A stretch of 64,000 nucleotides of DNA from Corynebacterium macginleyi (GCF_003688935.1 NZ_REGE01000002.1:268751-332750); one strand, 5' to 3'. Positions 1-9,050 are shown, counted from the first letter of the stretch. Translations and numbers: made by a program. Notes: generated by a model from the sequence alone, not told the origin.

Positions 1-2
1 TA

Positions 3-209
3 TCCCCATACGATGACGCCTTCTATGGGACCAATGGCTACTTGGCCCGTCTCACACCAGCACACGTAGTCGACCCACACACTAATGAGTTAACAGCAGC
101 TCCCGACTTCGATCCACCGGCACGTATCCCGCTAGAAAAGTACCAATTTTTCCAAGGACTCCACGACGGCCCCCTCCGCTCCTGGTCATCAACACCCATT
201 ACTGAATAG
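3..209 (+). CDS. C-terminal end of an unknown protein (cut by window edge)
   Basis: An open frame runs from the first bases of the window to a TAG at 207-209 and gives 68 residues with no internal stop. It starts near SPYDDAFYGTNGYLARL and ends LRSWSSTPITE. It has no start because the gene begins outside the window. Composition is rich in Pro, Asp and aromatic residues, with no membrane segment and no motif I recognise. The coherence of the frame suggests a real gene end, but the family is unknown. The opposite-strand frame over the same bases looks like a shadow. Confidence 0.5.
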   Translation, partial: SPYDDAFYGTNGYLARLTPAHVVDPHTNELTAAPDFDPPARIPLEKYQFFQGLHDGPLRSWSSTPITE

Positions 210-462
210 AAACCGGACCCAACCCCTAGAAACCTAAACACATCAGGGGTCAGGCCCCGCGCCTTGTAGCGACCAGGTGTACCGAAAGTCCACATTTGAC
301 GAGATCTACAAGTTGCAAAGCCTGGCTACCGCGGCGACCAAGCCACGACGATCTGACTCGGACAACGAATGAAAAGGGCCAACAACTCCAGATACAACTA
401 CATTCTCCTTAAGGGAAAAGTGTTGCAACGATACACTAAAACCACGAGGAGGAAGGCACAAT
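210..462. other. Intergenic stretch without a recognisable gene
   Basis: Between the end of the partial plus-strand gene and the rplS terminator I see no credible coding region. The two short minus-strand frames here look random, with no ribosome binding site and no known motif. Confidence 0.5.
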
Positions 463-515
463 AAAACTCTCCCATCCTTTCCCAGCGCCATGAGGGTGGG
501 GAAAGAAAGGGAGAG
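463..515 (-). terminator. Rho-independent terminator of rplS
   Basis: Read on the minus strand, CTCTCCC and CTTTCCCC arms pair with GGGAAAG and GGGAGAG arms across a GC-rich loop. A TTTT tract follows directly. It lies about 25 bases past the rplS stop codon. Confidence 0.8.
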
Positions 516-541
516 AAATGCTGCGCGCAGCGGCGCTAGAA

Positions 542-886
542 CTATCGGCGCTCCTTGATACGAGCCTTCTTGCCACGCAGATCGCGCAGGTAGTACAGCT
601 TCGCACGACGGACGCGGCCGCGGCGGGAGACCTTGATGGACTCGAGGTTCGGGGAGTGAACCGGGAAGGTACGCTCTACGCCGATGCCGAAGGAAACCTT
701 ACGCACAGTGAAGGTCTCGCGGATGCCGGAACCCTGGCGGCGGATGCAGATACCCTTAAAGAGCTGTGCACGCTCGTTGTTACCTTCGATAACCTTGACG
801 TTGACGTCGAGGGTATCGCCGGGGCGGAAAGACGGAATGTCATCGCGCAGCTGTGCTGCATCGACCTTGTCAATAATGTTGGTCAT
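542..886 (-). CDS. rplS: 50S ribosomal protein L19
   Basis: Component of the large ribosomal subunit at the 30S/50S interface. The 114-residue protein starts [14 protein letters not shown] and carries the family motifs [26 protein letters not shown] and RRAKLYYLR. This length is normal for L19. I chose the ATG at 886 because an AAAGGA ribosome binding site precedes it and the family begins there; the open frame continues about 32 codons upstream without similarity. It is a single-gene unit with its own terminator. trmD and rimM, often adjacent in other bacteria, lie about 6 kb away here. Confidence 0.97.
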   Translation of the reverse strand: MTNIIDKVDAAQLRDDIPSFRPGDTLDVNVKVIEGNNERAQLFKGICIRRQGSGIRETFTVRKVSFGIGVERTFPVHSPNLESIKVSRRGRVRRAKLYYLRDLRGKKARIKERR

Positions 887-1058
887 ACCAATATTCCTTT
901 TCAGTTTGGGACAGAGGACCCTGGCAGCTAAAAGCCTCACCGGTTCGTGCCCGTTACATAGAACGAATGTTGATTTTTCCATAGGAACTGGACAATTCCA
1001 AATTCCTCCGGTTCGCAGTTTCTACTACCCTACCTGGGGCGAGCAGCCTGGGAGTACC

Positions 1059-3266
1059 TTAGGCTGGCATAGGCGAGCGCAACAGCGCATGATGTTCATC
1101 GAGCATTTTTGCCGTGCCCAGGTGCCGCGCCCGGAGGACGAGGTACGAACCCACCACGGCAACCACCGTAATGCTAAAGAGGATGATGATTGCGCCCCAG
1201 AACGTTCCATCATGAATGCCATCGGTGGCCCGAGTAAACGCATCCTTAGCGTAGGACATCGGGTGGAAAGGGTGCAGCAGGCTGAGGGCACGCGGAATCG
1301 CTACCACCGGCCATACCCCGCCAAAGACCATCACGCCCAGGGCAAAGACACCGGCGGCAAAAATCGAACCGATCCTTCGCCCAAAGGTAACGAGGAAGAA
1401 CTGGTAGGTCGCCGCACCTACGGCGGATATCGCAGCTAGGACGAGCGCGATCATCGCCCAACCGGCCGGTTGCCACCCGAGGGTGGAAGACATGAGGGCC
1501 AAAAACGCTACTACAAGGAAGTTCAATCCGGTCAGGGCAAAAAAGGCACCGAATACGCTGCGCGCAGGGCTATTTAACCGGGCTCCCCTACGCGCCATGT
1601 AATACGGCAACGTCATCGCCAGCAGCAGCATCACCAGAAAGCCGAAGACGATCACAAAGAGCATGGACGCGCCGCCGGTGATGTTCTTCTCGGTCGGGTC
1701 CGCAGGGTTTACCACCGTTTGCACGGGGTGGACATTGGATGCGGTGAAGTTAATGGGTACCGCCACATTTTGCGCAGAATCCTCTGGGCGGGAGACGGTA
1801 GGGGCTTTGGCGGCGCCTTCGGCAAGCTTCGTGGAGAGTTCGCCAGAACCTGCCTTGAGGCGGTCCATGCCGCCCTTGAGCTCAGCTCCGCCTTCTGCCA
1901 GCCGGCCGGTACCCTCCTTGAGCGCACCTGTTCCATCGTGGAGGCGAGAGGAACCATCCTGCAGGCGGGACGCACCGTCCTGCAGTTGCGCGGTACCGTT
2001 GTTCAGCTTCCCTACTCCGCCGCGTAGTTCCTTAATACCATCGGACAGGCGGTGTGCCCCGCCGTTTAACCTAGTTAGGCCGCCGAGATACTCCGATTGC
2101 GGATCGGACAGGTTGTAGTGCAACTGGCCGGTACCTTCAGAAAGCTTTTCCAGCTGCCCCACCATATTTCCACTAGATGCGGGATCAAGCTTGGATACGA
2201 GCGAATGAAGCTGGTCTGCTTGCTGGGTCATGCCGAGCCCACGGAGGATGTCTACTAGCTCGGTAAGGCTGGGCACCACGGCTTGGGCCTGCCTCAGCAC
2301 GGGGATGAGCATGCCCGTGAGCTGGTTGACCCCGGCATCGATCTGGCCCGCACCATCGGCGAGGCGGCCGGTTCCGGCAAGGAGCCTATCGGCGCCATCG
2401 GCAAGCTGAGAGGCGCCATCATCGAGACGCGCGGCGCCATCGCTTAGCCGGTCCGCACCCTCATGCAACTGTCCGACGCCGTCATTTAGCCGCGTCGTTC
2501 CGTTGAGGAGCTCGGCCGTTCCGTTATTGAGCGTACCTGCACCGTCATCGAGCTTGTTGATGCCCTCAATCGCGCGACCGCCGCCTTCTTGCAGCTTTCC
2601 CACGCCTTCATCGAGTCGACCCGCGCCGTCCGCGGCTTTGTTCAGGCCGTCGCTCAACTTAGTGAGCCCCTCGATGACCTGGTCCGCATACTTTTTGGAA
2701 ATGGCGTTTTCCACACTCGTTTGCACCCGCGGAATAAGGCTGGAAGAAATCACCGAACCATTCGTGCCGTAGTAGTCATTAGTGGCGAAGTTGATCTCCG
2801 GCTTCTCGGGCTTATCGCTGATAATAGTCACGGCTCGTTCCGAAAAGTTTCTCGGTATCGTCACAACCATCAAATACTTACCCTTGACCAAGCCTTCATC
2901 GCCTTCGTCCTTGTTAACCGCAGAGAAATTGAGATAATCGGTATCCAGCAGGCCCTCGACCACTTGGTCGCCATAGTTGGTGTGCTTGCCCTGCCTGTCC
3001 ACACCGGCGTCTTCATTGACCACGGCGAGGTCAATATTGCGCATATACTTGGACGGATCCCACATGGCCCACATCATGGTTCCGGCCACGATGATGGGCG
3101 CAACGAGGAAGAAAACGATCAGCACCCGCGACAAAGCGCTACGCGGGCGCCAGTCCAGGAGGCGGTGCCAGCCCAGCACTCCGCGACTCTTGCGCGTCTC
3201 ACCGGTTATCCAAGGCATCACTGCGGGATCCCCAGCACCTTGACCGCTATCGGCCGCACGACTCAT
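1059..3266 (-). CDS. YhgE/Pip-type membrane protein (ABC-2 permease-like)
   Basis: A 735-residue membrane protein of the YhgE/Pip group. These have one N-terminal membrane segment, a large extracytoplasmic region and a C-terminal bundle of membrane segments resembling ABC-2 permeases. Here the first segment is near residues 45-65 (VLIVFFLVAPIIVAG) and several more follow from about residue 530 to 715. Between them are long runs of a seven-residue repeat, roughly LxDGAxx, near residues 205-310 and 390-470. Function is not established in corynebacteria; relatives include export-like proteins and a phage-infection protein. No ATPase gene is adjacent. A perfect inverted repeat lies about 90 bases upstream. 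Confidence 0.85.
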   Translation of the reverse strand: MSRAADSGQGAGDPAVMPWITGETRKSRGVLGWHRLLDWRPRSALSRVLIVFFLVAPIIVAGTMMWAMWDPSKYMRNIDLAVVNEDAGVDRQGKHTNYGDQVVEGLLDTDYLNFSAVNKDEGDEGLVKGKYLMVVTIPRNFSERAVTIISDKPEKPEINFATNDYYGTNGSVISSSLIPRVQTSVENAISKKYADQVIEGLTKLSDGLNKAADGAGRLDEGVGKLQEGGGRAIEGINKLDDGAGTLNNGTAELLNGTTRLNDGVGQLHEGADRLSDGAARLDDGASQLADGADRLLAGTGRLADGAGQIDAGVNQLTGMLIPVLRQAQAVVPSLTELVDILRGLGMTQQADQLHSLVSKLDPASSGNMVGQLEKLSEGTGQLHYNLSDPQSEYLGGLTRLNGGAHRLSDGIKELRGGVGKLNNGTAQLQDGASRLQDGSSRLHDGTGALKEGTGRLAEGGAELKGGMDRLKAGSGELSTKLAEGAAKAPTVSRPEDSAQNVAVPINFTASNVHPVQTVVNPADPTEKNITGGASMLFVIVFGFLVMLLLAMTLPYYMARRGARLNSPARSVFGAFFALTGLNFLVVAFLALMSSTLGWQPAGWAMIALVLAAISAVGAATYQFFLVTFGRRIGSIFAAGVFALGVMVFGGVWPVVAIPRALSLLHPFHPMSYAKDAFTRATDGIHDGTFWGAIIILFSITVVAVVGSYLVLRARHLGTAKMLDEHHALLRSPMPA

Positions 3267-3355
3267 AGTTGTCTCCTTATGGCAATAGTTCGGCGCCCCC
3301 TATCCCATCGATTCAGGAGTTCCTCGCCGAAGTAGGAGAAGAAGGACGTCTTTTA

Positions 3356-3370
3356 TTTAGTTTTACTAAA
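3356..3370. promoter_or_regulatory. Candidate operator upstream of the YhgE-type gene
   Basis: The bases TTTAGT-TTT-ACTAAA form a perfect inverted repeat with six-base arms and a three-base centre. It lies about 90 bases upstream of the YhgE-type start codon, in an AT-rich patch that could hold its promoter. The size and symmetry fit a TetR- or MarR-type site. No regulator gene is adjacent, so this is a candidate only. Confidence 0.35.
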
Positions 3371-3519
3371 CTTACCATTATTGTACTTGGGGTGCCACAC
3401 CGACTGCGACGTGATGGAAATGATCTTGCGCGTGTGTCCGTTTGGCGGGAAAACTCCCCCCACCACCGATCCTGGCAGTGGCCCGCCCTGGGGTGCTGGT
3501 AGGCCACTACAAAGAGCAG

Positions 3520-5844
3520 TTAAAAGCCGGCCTTCTTCAGGGCATCGGCCATGGTCCCTTTGGCTGCGGGGCGCCCGCGCGAGCCACTGCGGTCGACATT
3601 GCGGCCGCCCTTCTTCCCCGCTGCGCGCGAGGGTTTTTCACCCCCGCGCTTGCCGGATCCGCGCGGCGAGTCGCCGCCACTACGCTGCGGCGCAGGCTGG
3701 CCTGGCACATCGTCCAACCGCAGTGACAGGCCAATGCGGTGGCGATCAACGTCAACCTCCATCACCTTAACTTTGACCACCTGGCCAGAACGCACGATTT
3801 TATGGGGATCGGAAACAAATTGATGGCTCATGGCAGAGACATGGACAAGGCCGTCTTGGTGCACGCCGACATCGACAAATGCACCAAAGGCCACCACGTT
3901 GGTGACCGTGCCCTCTAAAACCATGCCGGGGTTAAGGTCAGAGACCTTATGCACGCCTTCTTTAAAGGTGGCGGTCTTAAACTCAGGGCGCGGATCGCGG
4001 CCGGGCTTATCCAGCTCGGCGATGATATCACTGACGGTAGGAATACCGAAGGTCTCGTCAGCGAAATCGGCGGGGTCCAGCTTGTCCAGCACCCGGGTAT
4101 TTCCAATGAGCTCGCCGATACCCAGCCCTGTTTGCTCCGCAATCCGCGTCACAATGGGATAGGCCTCCGGGTGAACGGCGGATGCATCAAGCGGGTCCGC
4201 TCCCCCATTAATACGCAAGAATCCGGCGGCTTGTTCAAAGGCTCTCGGCCCCAAGCGCGGCACCTTCTTCAGCTCTTTGCGGGTAGTAAAAGAGCCGTTA
4301 TCATTGCGGTAGGCCACAATATTGGCGGCGATGGTGGGGTTAACACCCGCCACGCGCTCCAATAGCGGCGCCGAGGCCGTATTGAGATCGACACCGACTC
4401 CATTAACAGCGCTTTCCACCACACCGTCCAACGTCCGCGCTAGCGAAGTCTGATTCACATCATGTTGATACTGGCCCACACCGATGGCCTTTGGATCGAT
4501 TTTCACCAGCTCTGCTAGTGGATCCTGCAGGCGCCGAGCAATGGAGACCGCCCCGCGTAGCGAGACATCCATATCGGGAAACTCCTCCGCCGCCAGCTGT
4601 GATGCGGAGTAAACCGATGCACCGGATTCGGATACCACGACGGGCGTCGGGCGCTGACCGCCCTCCTGTTTGAGCAGGTCAGCGATCTCGTGTGCGAGCT
4701 TTTCCGTTTCCCTGGAGGCAGTGCCATTGCCGATGGCCATGAGGTCAACCGAATGGCGAGCGCACAGCGTGGCCAGAGTCTGCATCGCCTTCGACCACTG
4801 ATTTTGTGGTTGATGCGGGTAGACGATGGTGGTATCAATCACCTTGCCCGTTTTGTCCACCACAGCACACTTGGTGCCGTTGCGATAACCCGGGTCAAGG
4901 CCGATGGTGGCGCGCTGGCCCGCTGGTGCGGCAAGCAGCACATCGCGCAGGTTCGTTGCAAAAACCTTAAGGGCGCCTTCTTCTGCTACTTCCTTCAAAC
5001 GTAGTCGCACATCCAGGCTGGAGGAGACGTACAGCTTGGTGCGCCATCCCCAGTGCACGGCATTATCTAGCCACGCGGAGCTGCGATCCAGCCCGAAACG
5101 ATCCGCGATGAGGTCTTCGTAGTCAGCATCGTCACCGGCATCGAGGTGCAGCCGCAGCACCCCCTCGTTCTCCCCGCGCAGTAGCGCCAGAATGCGGTGA
5201 GAAGGCAAAGAAGAAAAGGGCTCATTGAAGTCAAAGTAATCCTTGAACTTCGCCCCCTCCGCTTCCTTTCCTTCTACCACCTGCGCCTGCATGGCACCTT
5301 GGTTGAACATGTGCTCACGCACGCCACCTACCAAGTCCGCATCAAGCGCAAAGCGATCGATGAGAATGGAGCGCGCACCCTCCAATGCCTTCTTAGTATC
5401 CGCAAAACCTTCCGTGAGATACCCCTGCGCCAGTTCCTCCGGCAGGGCAGTCGGCTGCGCAATCAATTTGTCGGTCAAGCCTTCCAAGCCGGCTTCGCGG
5501 GCGATGTCTGCCTTTGTCTTGCGCCGTTTTTTATACGGTAGATACGAATCCTCAAGCCTAGCCTTGGTATCACAGGCAAGAATCTGTGCGCGCAGGCCAT
5601 CGCTAAGCTTGCCCTGTTCTTCGATGGCAGTGAGAATTGTCTCTTTACGCTCTTCTAACTCGCGCAGGTAAGTGGCCCGCTCTTCGATGGTGCGCAATTG
5701 CGCGTCATCCAGACCACCCGTAACCTCCTTGCGATAGCGCGCAATGAAAGGCACGGTATTTCCCTCTGCCAAAAGCTTCAGCGCCGTTGAAACCTGGGTT
5801 TCATGAGCACCAATCTCCCTCGCAATGGTGGCCGCAATATTCAC
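3520..5844 (-). CDS. tex: Tex-family RNA-binding transcription accessory protein
   Basis: Cytoplasmic nucleic-acid-binding protein of the Tex family. The 774-residue product has the expected order: an N-terminal helical Tex domain, a YqgF/RNase H-like fold (TIGLDPGYRNGTKCAVVD, about residue 325), helix-hairpin-helix repeats (DLNTASAPLLERVAGVN and following, about residues 500-560), and an S1 RNA-binding domain near residues 645-715 (GMVLEGTVTNVVAFGAFVDV). A basic Gly/Arg/Lys-rich tail follows, which is common in actinobacterial versions. Length is normal. It appears to be a single gene. A TTG- or GTG-started longer form was not seen; the ATG at 5844 fits the family start (MNIAATIAREI). Confidence 0.93.
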   Translation of the reverse strand: MNIAATIAREIGAHETQVSTALKLLAEGNTVPFIARYRKEVTGGLDDAQLRTIEERATYLRELEERKETILTAIEEQGKLSDGLRAQILACDTKARLEDSYLPYKKRRKTKADIAREAGLEGLTDKLIAQPTALPEELAQGYLTEGFADTKKALEGARSILIDRFALDADLVGGVREHMFNQGAMQAQVVEGKEAEGAKFKDYFDFNEPFSSLPSHRILALLRGENEGVLRLHLDAGDDADYEDLIADRFGLDRSSAWLDNAVHWGWRTKLYVSSSLDVRLRLKEVAEEGALKVFATNLRDVLLAAPAGQRATIGLDPGYRNGTKCAVVDKTGKVIDTTIVYPHQPQNQWSKAMQTLATLCARHSVDLMAIGNGTASRETEKLAHEIADLLKQEGGQRPTPVVVSESGASVYSASQLAAEEFPDMDVSLRGAVSIARRLQDPLAELVKIDPKAIGVGQYQHDVNQTSLARTLDGVVESAVNGVGVDLNTASAPLLERVAGVNPTIAANIVAYRNDNGSFTTRKELKKVPRLGPRAFEQAAGFLRINGGADPLDASAVHPEAYPIVTRIAEQTGLGIGELIGNTRVLDKLDPADFADETFGIPTVSDIIAELDKPGRDPRPEFKTATFKEGVHKVSDLNPGMVLEGTVTNVVAFGAFVDVGVHQDGLVHVSAMSHQFVSDPHKIVRSGQVVKVKVMEVDVDRHRIGLSLRLDDVPGQPAPQRSGGDSPRGSGKRGGEKPSRAAGKKGGRNVDRSGSRGRPAAKGTMADALKKAGF

Positions 5845-5995
5845 GTAGATTCCTCACACTTCTATTTCAAAGCTTGGTGGGCGACCCACCCAATCTACCG
5901 CATGCCCTTCTCCTCACCCCTCCTGCCACGGGGCATTCAAAAAACTCCCCTCCCACACTCTGAAAGCAGCAAGAAGAGGAGCAGACTAATTTGCT

Positions 5996-6334
5996 TTAGT
6001 AGATGACTACCTTGTCCCTATCGCCGCCAGAGCAACTCACCCGCGAGGAATTACCGGAGCGGTACATCGTATAGGTACTACCGGTAGTCGGTGAATAAAC
6101 GCTCACCGTGACATTCGTTCCGCCGCCGGCCACCCAGTTATTCATGAAGGTATCGTAAACGTTTTAGGCCAAGGCTACTAAGGTTCTGCCCGTGGCAGCG
6201 TAATAGCTCGTGTAGTCGCCCCACGAGTGCCCATTTCCGCCACGACTCCGCTGCGGCTGAGAATACGCTGGGTACTGGTTGTACTGCGGCTGTTGGTTGT
6301 ATCCACCAAAATCATTTCCATTGGGAAAAGTCAT
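5996..6334 (-). pseudogene. Small Gln-rich protein gene interrupted by one in-frame stop
   Basis: An ATG at 6334 with AGGGG upstream opens MTFPNGNDFGGYNQQPQ, a Gly/Gln/Tyr/Pro-rich stretch. The frame ends at a TAA at 6164-6166 after 56 residues. The same frame continues without interruption for 55 more residues (NVYDTFMNNW ... VYSPTTGSTYTM ... VSCSGGDRDKVVIY) to a TAA at 5996. That second half resembles a short C-terminal domain I know from corynebacterial secreted or kinase-associated proteins, which usually has a Cys-Pro-Phe-Ala-like lead-in and ends in a TGGN...VVYLY-like strand. A single substitution at codon 57 would restore one open reading frame. It may be a recent pseudogene, a strain-specific truncation or a sequencing error. 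Confidence 0.6.
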
Positions 6335-6431
6335 GCGAGAAACCCCTGGAGAGCAAGTAAAAAAGCGAGTGTGTGCTGCACTTACAGCAGCACTACCCCA
6401 GCACCGATACAAGTTTTCCAGGGAATTTTTC

Positions 6432-6812
6432 TTAATTTTCTTCGCTGGATTCTGCGCTCCACACCGGCTCGGCCGACCACGCCAATTCGGTATGCCCAAT
6501 TTCTGCACTTCCCAACCACGCCGCGGTGGGTGGTAGGCACTCAGCGACCATGGGCGCGATTTTAGGCAGGGGTACGGTGGTATCGCCGTTGACGATGACC
6601 CGCCACAGCGGCGTATTTCCCGCCTCGGTGCCAGTACCGAGTTCATATTCTTGGGCCAACGGGCTGTCTTCCGGCGGTGACTGAGCAATCACAGTGGCAA
6701 AAATATTCACCGGCCTAAAACCCGCAGTGCGTAATCTCTCAGGCATCTCGGCTTGGAGCTCTTCCCATTCTTCCGCGGGCATCAGCACGGAGAGATCCAC
6801 GCTCACCTGCAC
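6432..6812 (-). CDS. Conserved hypothetical protein downstream of trmD
   Basis: A 126-residue soluble protein that I do not recognise. It starts MQVSVDLSVLMPAEEWEEL with a GTG at 6812, which overlaps the trmD stop codon by one base (TAGTG). This arrangement suggests translational coupling. There is no signal peptide or membrane segment. It is acidic, with an Glu/Ser-rich C-terminus. The rimM-trmD context suggests it is co-transcribed with tRNA modification and ribosome maturation genes, but that does not define a function. Confidence 0.75.
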   Translation of the reverse strand: MQVSVDLSVLMPAEEWEELQAEMPERLRTAGFRPVNIFATVIAQSPPEDSPLAQEYELGTGTEAGNTPLWRVIVNGDTTVPLPKIAPMVAECLPPTAAWLGSAEIGHTELAWSAEPVWSAESSEEN

Positions 6813-7702
6813 TACTGTGCCTTACCTTCCGATTCATGCTCGCGTAAGTGAGCTATAAATGCCTTATCCGTCTTGCTCAATTCCACCTGGTCCAATAACT
6901 CGGGGCGGCGCCGCCAAGTACGTTCCAATGCTTGTTCTCGGCGCCACCTGTCTACCAGTCCATGGTTTCCAGAGGTCAACACCTCCGGCACCGCAAGCCC
7001 GCGCCACTCCCGCGGCTTGGTATAGCTCGGGCCCTCCAATAGGCCATCAGAAAATGAATCCTCCTCATGCGAGCGCTTATTGCCCAATACCCCCGGGATA
7101 AGACGGACGATAGCCTCTGCTATCACCAAAACCGCAACTTCCCCGCCAATAAGGACGTAGTCCCCGATGGATACCTCCCGCACGCGGTAGCGCTTCTTCG
7201 CATCTTCGACCACGCGCTGGTCGATACCCTCGTAACGCCCACAAGCAAAAACAATATGCTCCTCGGTGGACCATGCCCGCGCATCAGCTTGGGTAAACGG
7301 TGCCCCAGCAGGGGTGGGAACCAATAACAGTGGAAGGTCACCACCTTCGCTGTCGCCCTCTCGCTCGGCATTCGCAGCACCGGTGCTATACACCTGGGCT
7401 TCGACCCCTTCTAATTCATCGTGGCGCGGGCGGTTAAGGTGCGGCGAGGCGGAGGCGAGGGTGGGGGCGGTGGTCCCGAGGGAGACATCGTCAAGCGCGG
7501 GGCCCCATACCTCAGGCTTCATGACCATTCCTGGGCCGCCGCCAAAAGGCGAGTCATCGACTGATTTATGCGCATCCGTGGACCACTGCCGCAAATCGTG
7601 CACACTCACCTCAAGGCGACCCTGCTCGATGGCCTTACCTAAAAGAGCATGGCGCAACGGCTGCAGGTATTCCGGAAATATGGTCACTACATCGAGCTTC
7701 AT
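6812..7702 (-). CDS. trmD: tRNA (guanine-N1-)-methyltransferase TrmD
   Basis: Methylates G37 of tRNAs read by codons starting with C, using SAM, to prevent frameshifting. The protein starts MKLDVVTIFPEYLQPLRHA and carries the trefoil-knot SAM site (FACGRYEGIDQRV, then SIGDYVLIGGEVA) and the PSYTKPREWRGL substrate segment. About 45 residues between the PFGGGPGMVMKPE motif and the knot are longer than in E. coli, as in other actinobacteria. I chose the ATG at 7702, which overlaps the rimM stop by four bases; the open frame extends 12 codons further upstream inside rimM. 296 residues. Confidence 0.95.
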   Translation of the reverse strand: MKLDVVTIFPEYLQPLRHALLGKAIEQGRLEVSVHDLRQWSTDAHKSVDDSPFGGGPGMVMKPEVWGPALDDVSLGTTAPTLASASPHLNRPRHDELEGVEAQVYSTGAANAEREGDSEGGDLPLLLVPTPAGAPFTQADARAWSTEEHIVFACGRYEGIDQRVVEDAKKRYRVREVSIGDYVLIGGEVAVLVIAEAIVRLIPGVLGNKRSHEEDSFSDGLLEGPSYTKPREWRGLAVPEVLTSGNHGLVDRWRREQALERTWRRRPELLDQVELSKTDKAFIAHLREHESEGKAQ

Positions 7703-8196
7703 AAATCCAACAGCCCTTCTGGGGGTTCGATGATGCACCTGCCGGCTTCCAAATCGACTTCCGGAACGATGGCATGAACGAAAGGCACCAGGGCGGAGCT
7801 GCCCGCGGTCAGCTCAACCTCCAAGAGATCTTGGCTAGGCCCGTGCACAACGGAGGCAACGGAGCCGATGTCCACACCGTGGTGGATAACGCGCAGCCCT
7901 TCGAGCTCGTGATCATAAAAGCCTTCGTCATCGCCCTCTAAAGGGGCGGCAAAAAATTGAGTCCCCCGCAGACTATCCGCCTGCGTGCGATCTACAATTT
8001 CTTCGCATGTCACCAAAAGCCGCCCCTTGTGGCTGCGCACCGCAGAGATTGTCAGCTCGTGCTCCTTGCGGCCCTGCTTTCCCTGCAACTTTTCTCCCAC
8101 CGCAAAGCGCACCTCAGGCTCATCCGTAGTGGGTTCTACCACTACTTCTCCCTTGATCCCATGCGACTTAATGACGCGCCCAATCATTAATTCCAT
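7699..8196 (-). CDS. rimM: Ribosome maturation factor RimM
   Basis: Assembly factor for the 30S subunit that binds ribosomal protein S19 during 16S rRNA maturation. The 165-residue protein begins MELMIGRVIKSHGIKGEVVV, the typical RimM N-terminal barrel, followed by a C-terminal PRC-barrel (GFYDHELEGLRVIHHGVDIG). It heads the rimM-trmD-hypothetical unit, with a four-base overlap to trmD. In many bacteria rpsP lies directly upstream; here a divergent cupin gene and about 450 non-coding bases separate them. Confidence 0.94.
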   Translation of the reverse strand: MELMIGRVIKSHGIKGEVVVEPTTDEPEVRFAVGEKLQGKQGRKEHELTISAVRSHKGRLLVTCEEIVDRTQADSLRGTQFFAAPLEGDDEGFYDHELEGLRVIHHGVDIGSVASVVHGPSQDLLEVELTAGSSALVPFVHAIVPEVDLEAGRCIIEPPEGLLDL

Positions 8197-8282
8197 GGCG
8201 CAGAGTTTACCGCATGCACCCGGTTATCTTTATCTCCTACCGCGTTGCTCACAATCCCGCCGCTAGGCATTACGCTTGAGGT

Positions 8283-8708
8283 ATGAACGACTCACCCACC
8301 TTTTCTTCAGAGCTACGTGGTACGCGTCAGGAGGGTCCGGACTCGCCCTTAACCGACCTTGACCTAGTAGCGCTGGCCCCTCCCACCGACCCCCAACGCC
8401 AGCGCCCTGGAGTCAGACGGGTCTTCAAAGGTGATCGCGCAAATCTCATCCTTTTTAGTTTTTCCCCTGGCCAAACCTTGCCGGATCACAAGGCCGCTCA
8501 CCCCATTACCGTGCAGGTGATACGCGGCGAAGTGCTATTCACCTGCGGGGAGAAAACAGTCAGACTAATCCCGGGTACCATGGTGCACTTGCCGGCATAC
8601 CACGTACATAGCGTTGCCGCGCCCCTACCGGTTATGGATTCGGATTCACCTGCACAGCAGGCGGACATGCAGCCTGCACTTATGCTGTTAACGATGCTGA
8701 CGGGCTGA
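8283..8708 (+). CDS. Cupin-domain protein
   Basis: A 141-residue single-domain cupin transcribed divergently from rimM. The barrel is visible as NLILFSFSPGQTLPDHKAAHPITVQVIRGEV followed by RLIPGTMVHLPAYHVHSVAAP. The metal-site pattern is partly kept: the His of PDHKAA and the paired His residues of AYHVHSV are present, but the usual Glu of the first cupin motif is not clear. Small cupins include metal-dependent enzymes and ligand-binding proteins, so a substrate cannot be named. The N-terminal 35 residues look disordered. Confidence 0.8.
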   Translation: MNDSPTFSSELRGTRQEGPDSPLTDLDLVALAPPTDPQRQRPGVRRVFKGDRANLILFSFSPGQTLPDHKAAHPITVQVIRGEVLFTCGEKTVRLIPGTMVHLPAYHVHSVAAPLPVMDSDSPAQQADMQPALMLLTMLTG

Positions 8709-9050
8709 TCAACATAGACCCCTGTGAGGAAAATTAAAGAAAAGCCACAAGACTATTAGCATTCGCGCCAGCACCCGCGCAGGCCTTAGGCCAAACACCA
8801 AATAAGTAATACTTTCTGCACAATAGCCTGCCTTCCTGGTCCACCGTCCATGGCTGTACCATGCATGCCATTAAAAGTCCCTATCCGAACTTCCGCAGGC
8901 GGACATCCATAACTTTTCAAGCCCGTGGTCACAGGCTGCCTGCGTGGGGTGAATTTTGAATATCCGGGCGATGCGTAAGGCGATTGGCTCGAATCGTGGC
9001 CGCGCGGTGAAAAAGCGCTAGGCACTAGGATTCAGGCAGTAGCCAAGCAG
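8709..9050. other. Gene-free stretch, possibly with coding remnants
   Basis: No intact gene is visible. On the plus strand a fragment MRKAIGSNRGRAVKKR followed by TAG (about 8970-9022), preceded in the same frame after a stop by SELPQADIHNFSSPWSQAA, reads like degraded coding sequence but matches nothing I can name. A 79-codon minus-strand frame here lacks any family signature and I do not call it. Confidence 0.3.
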
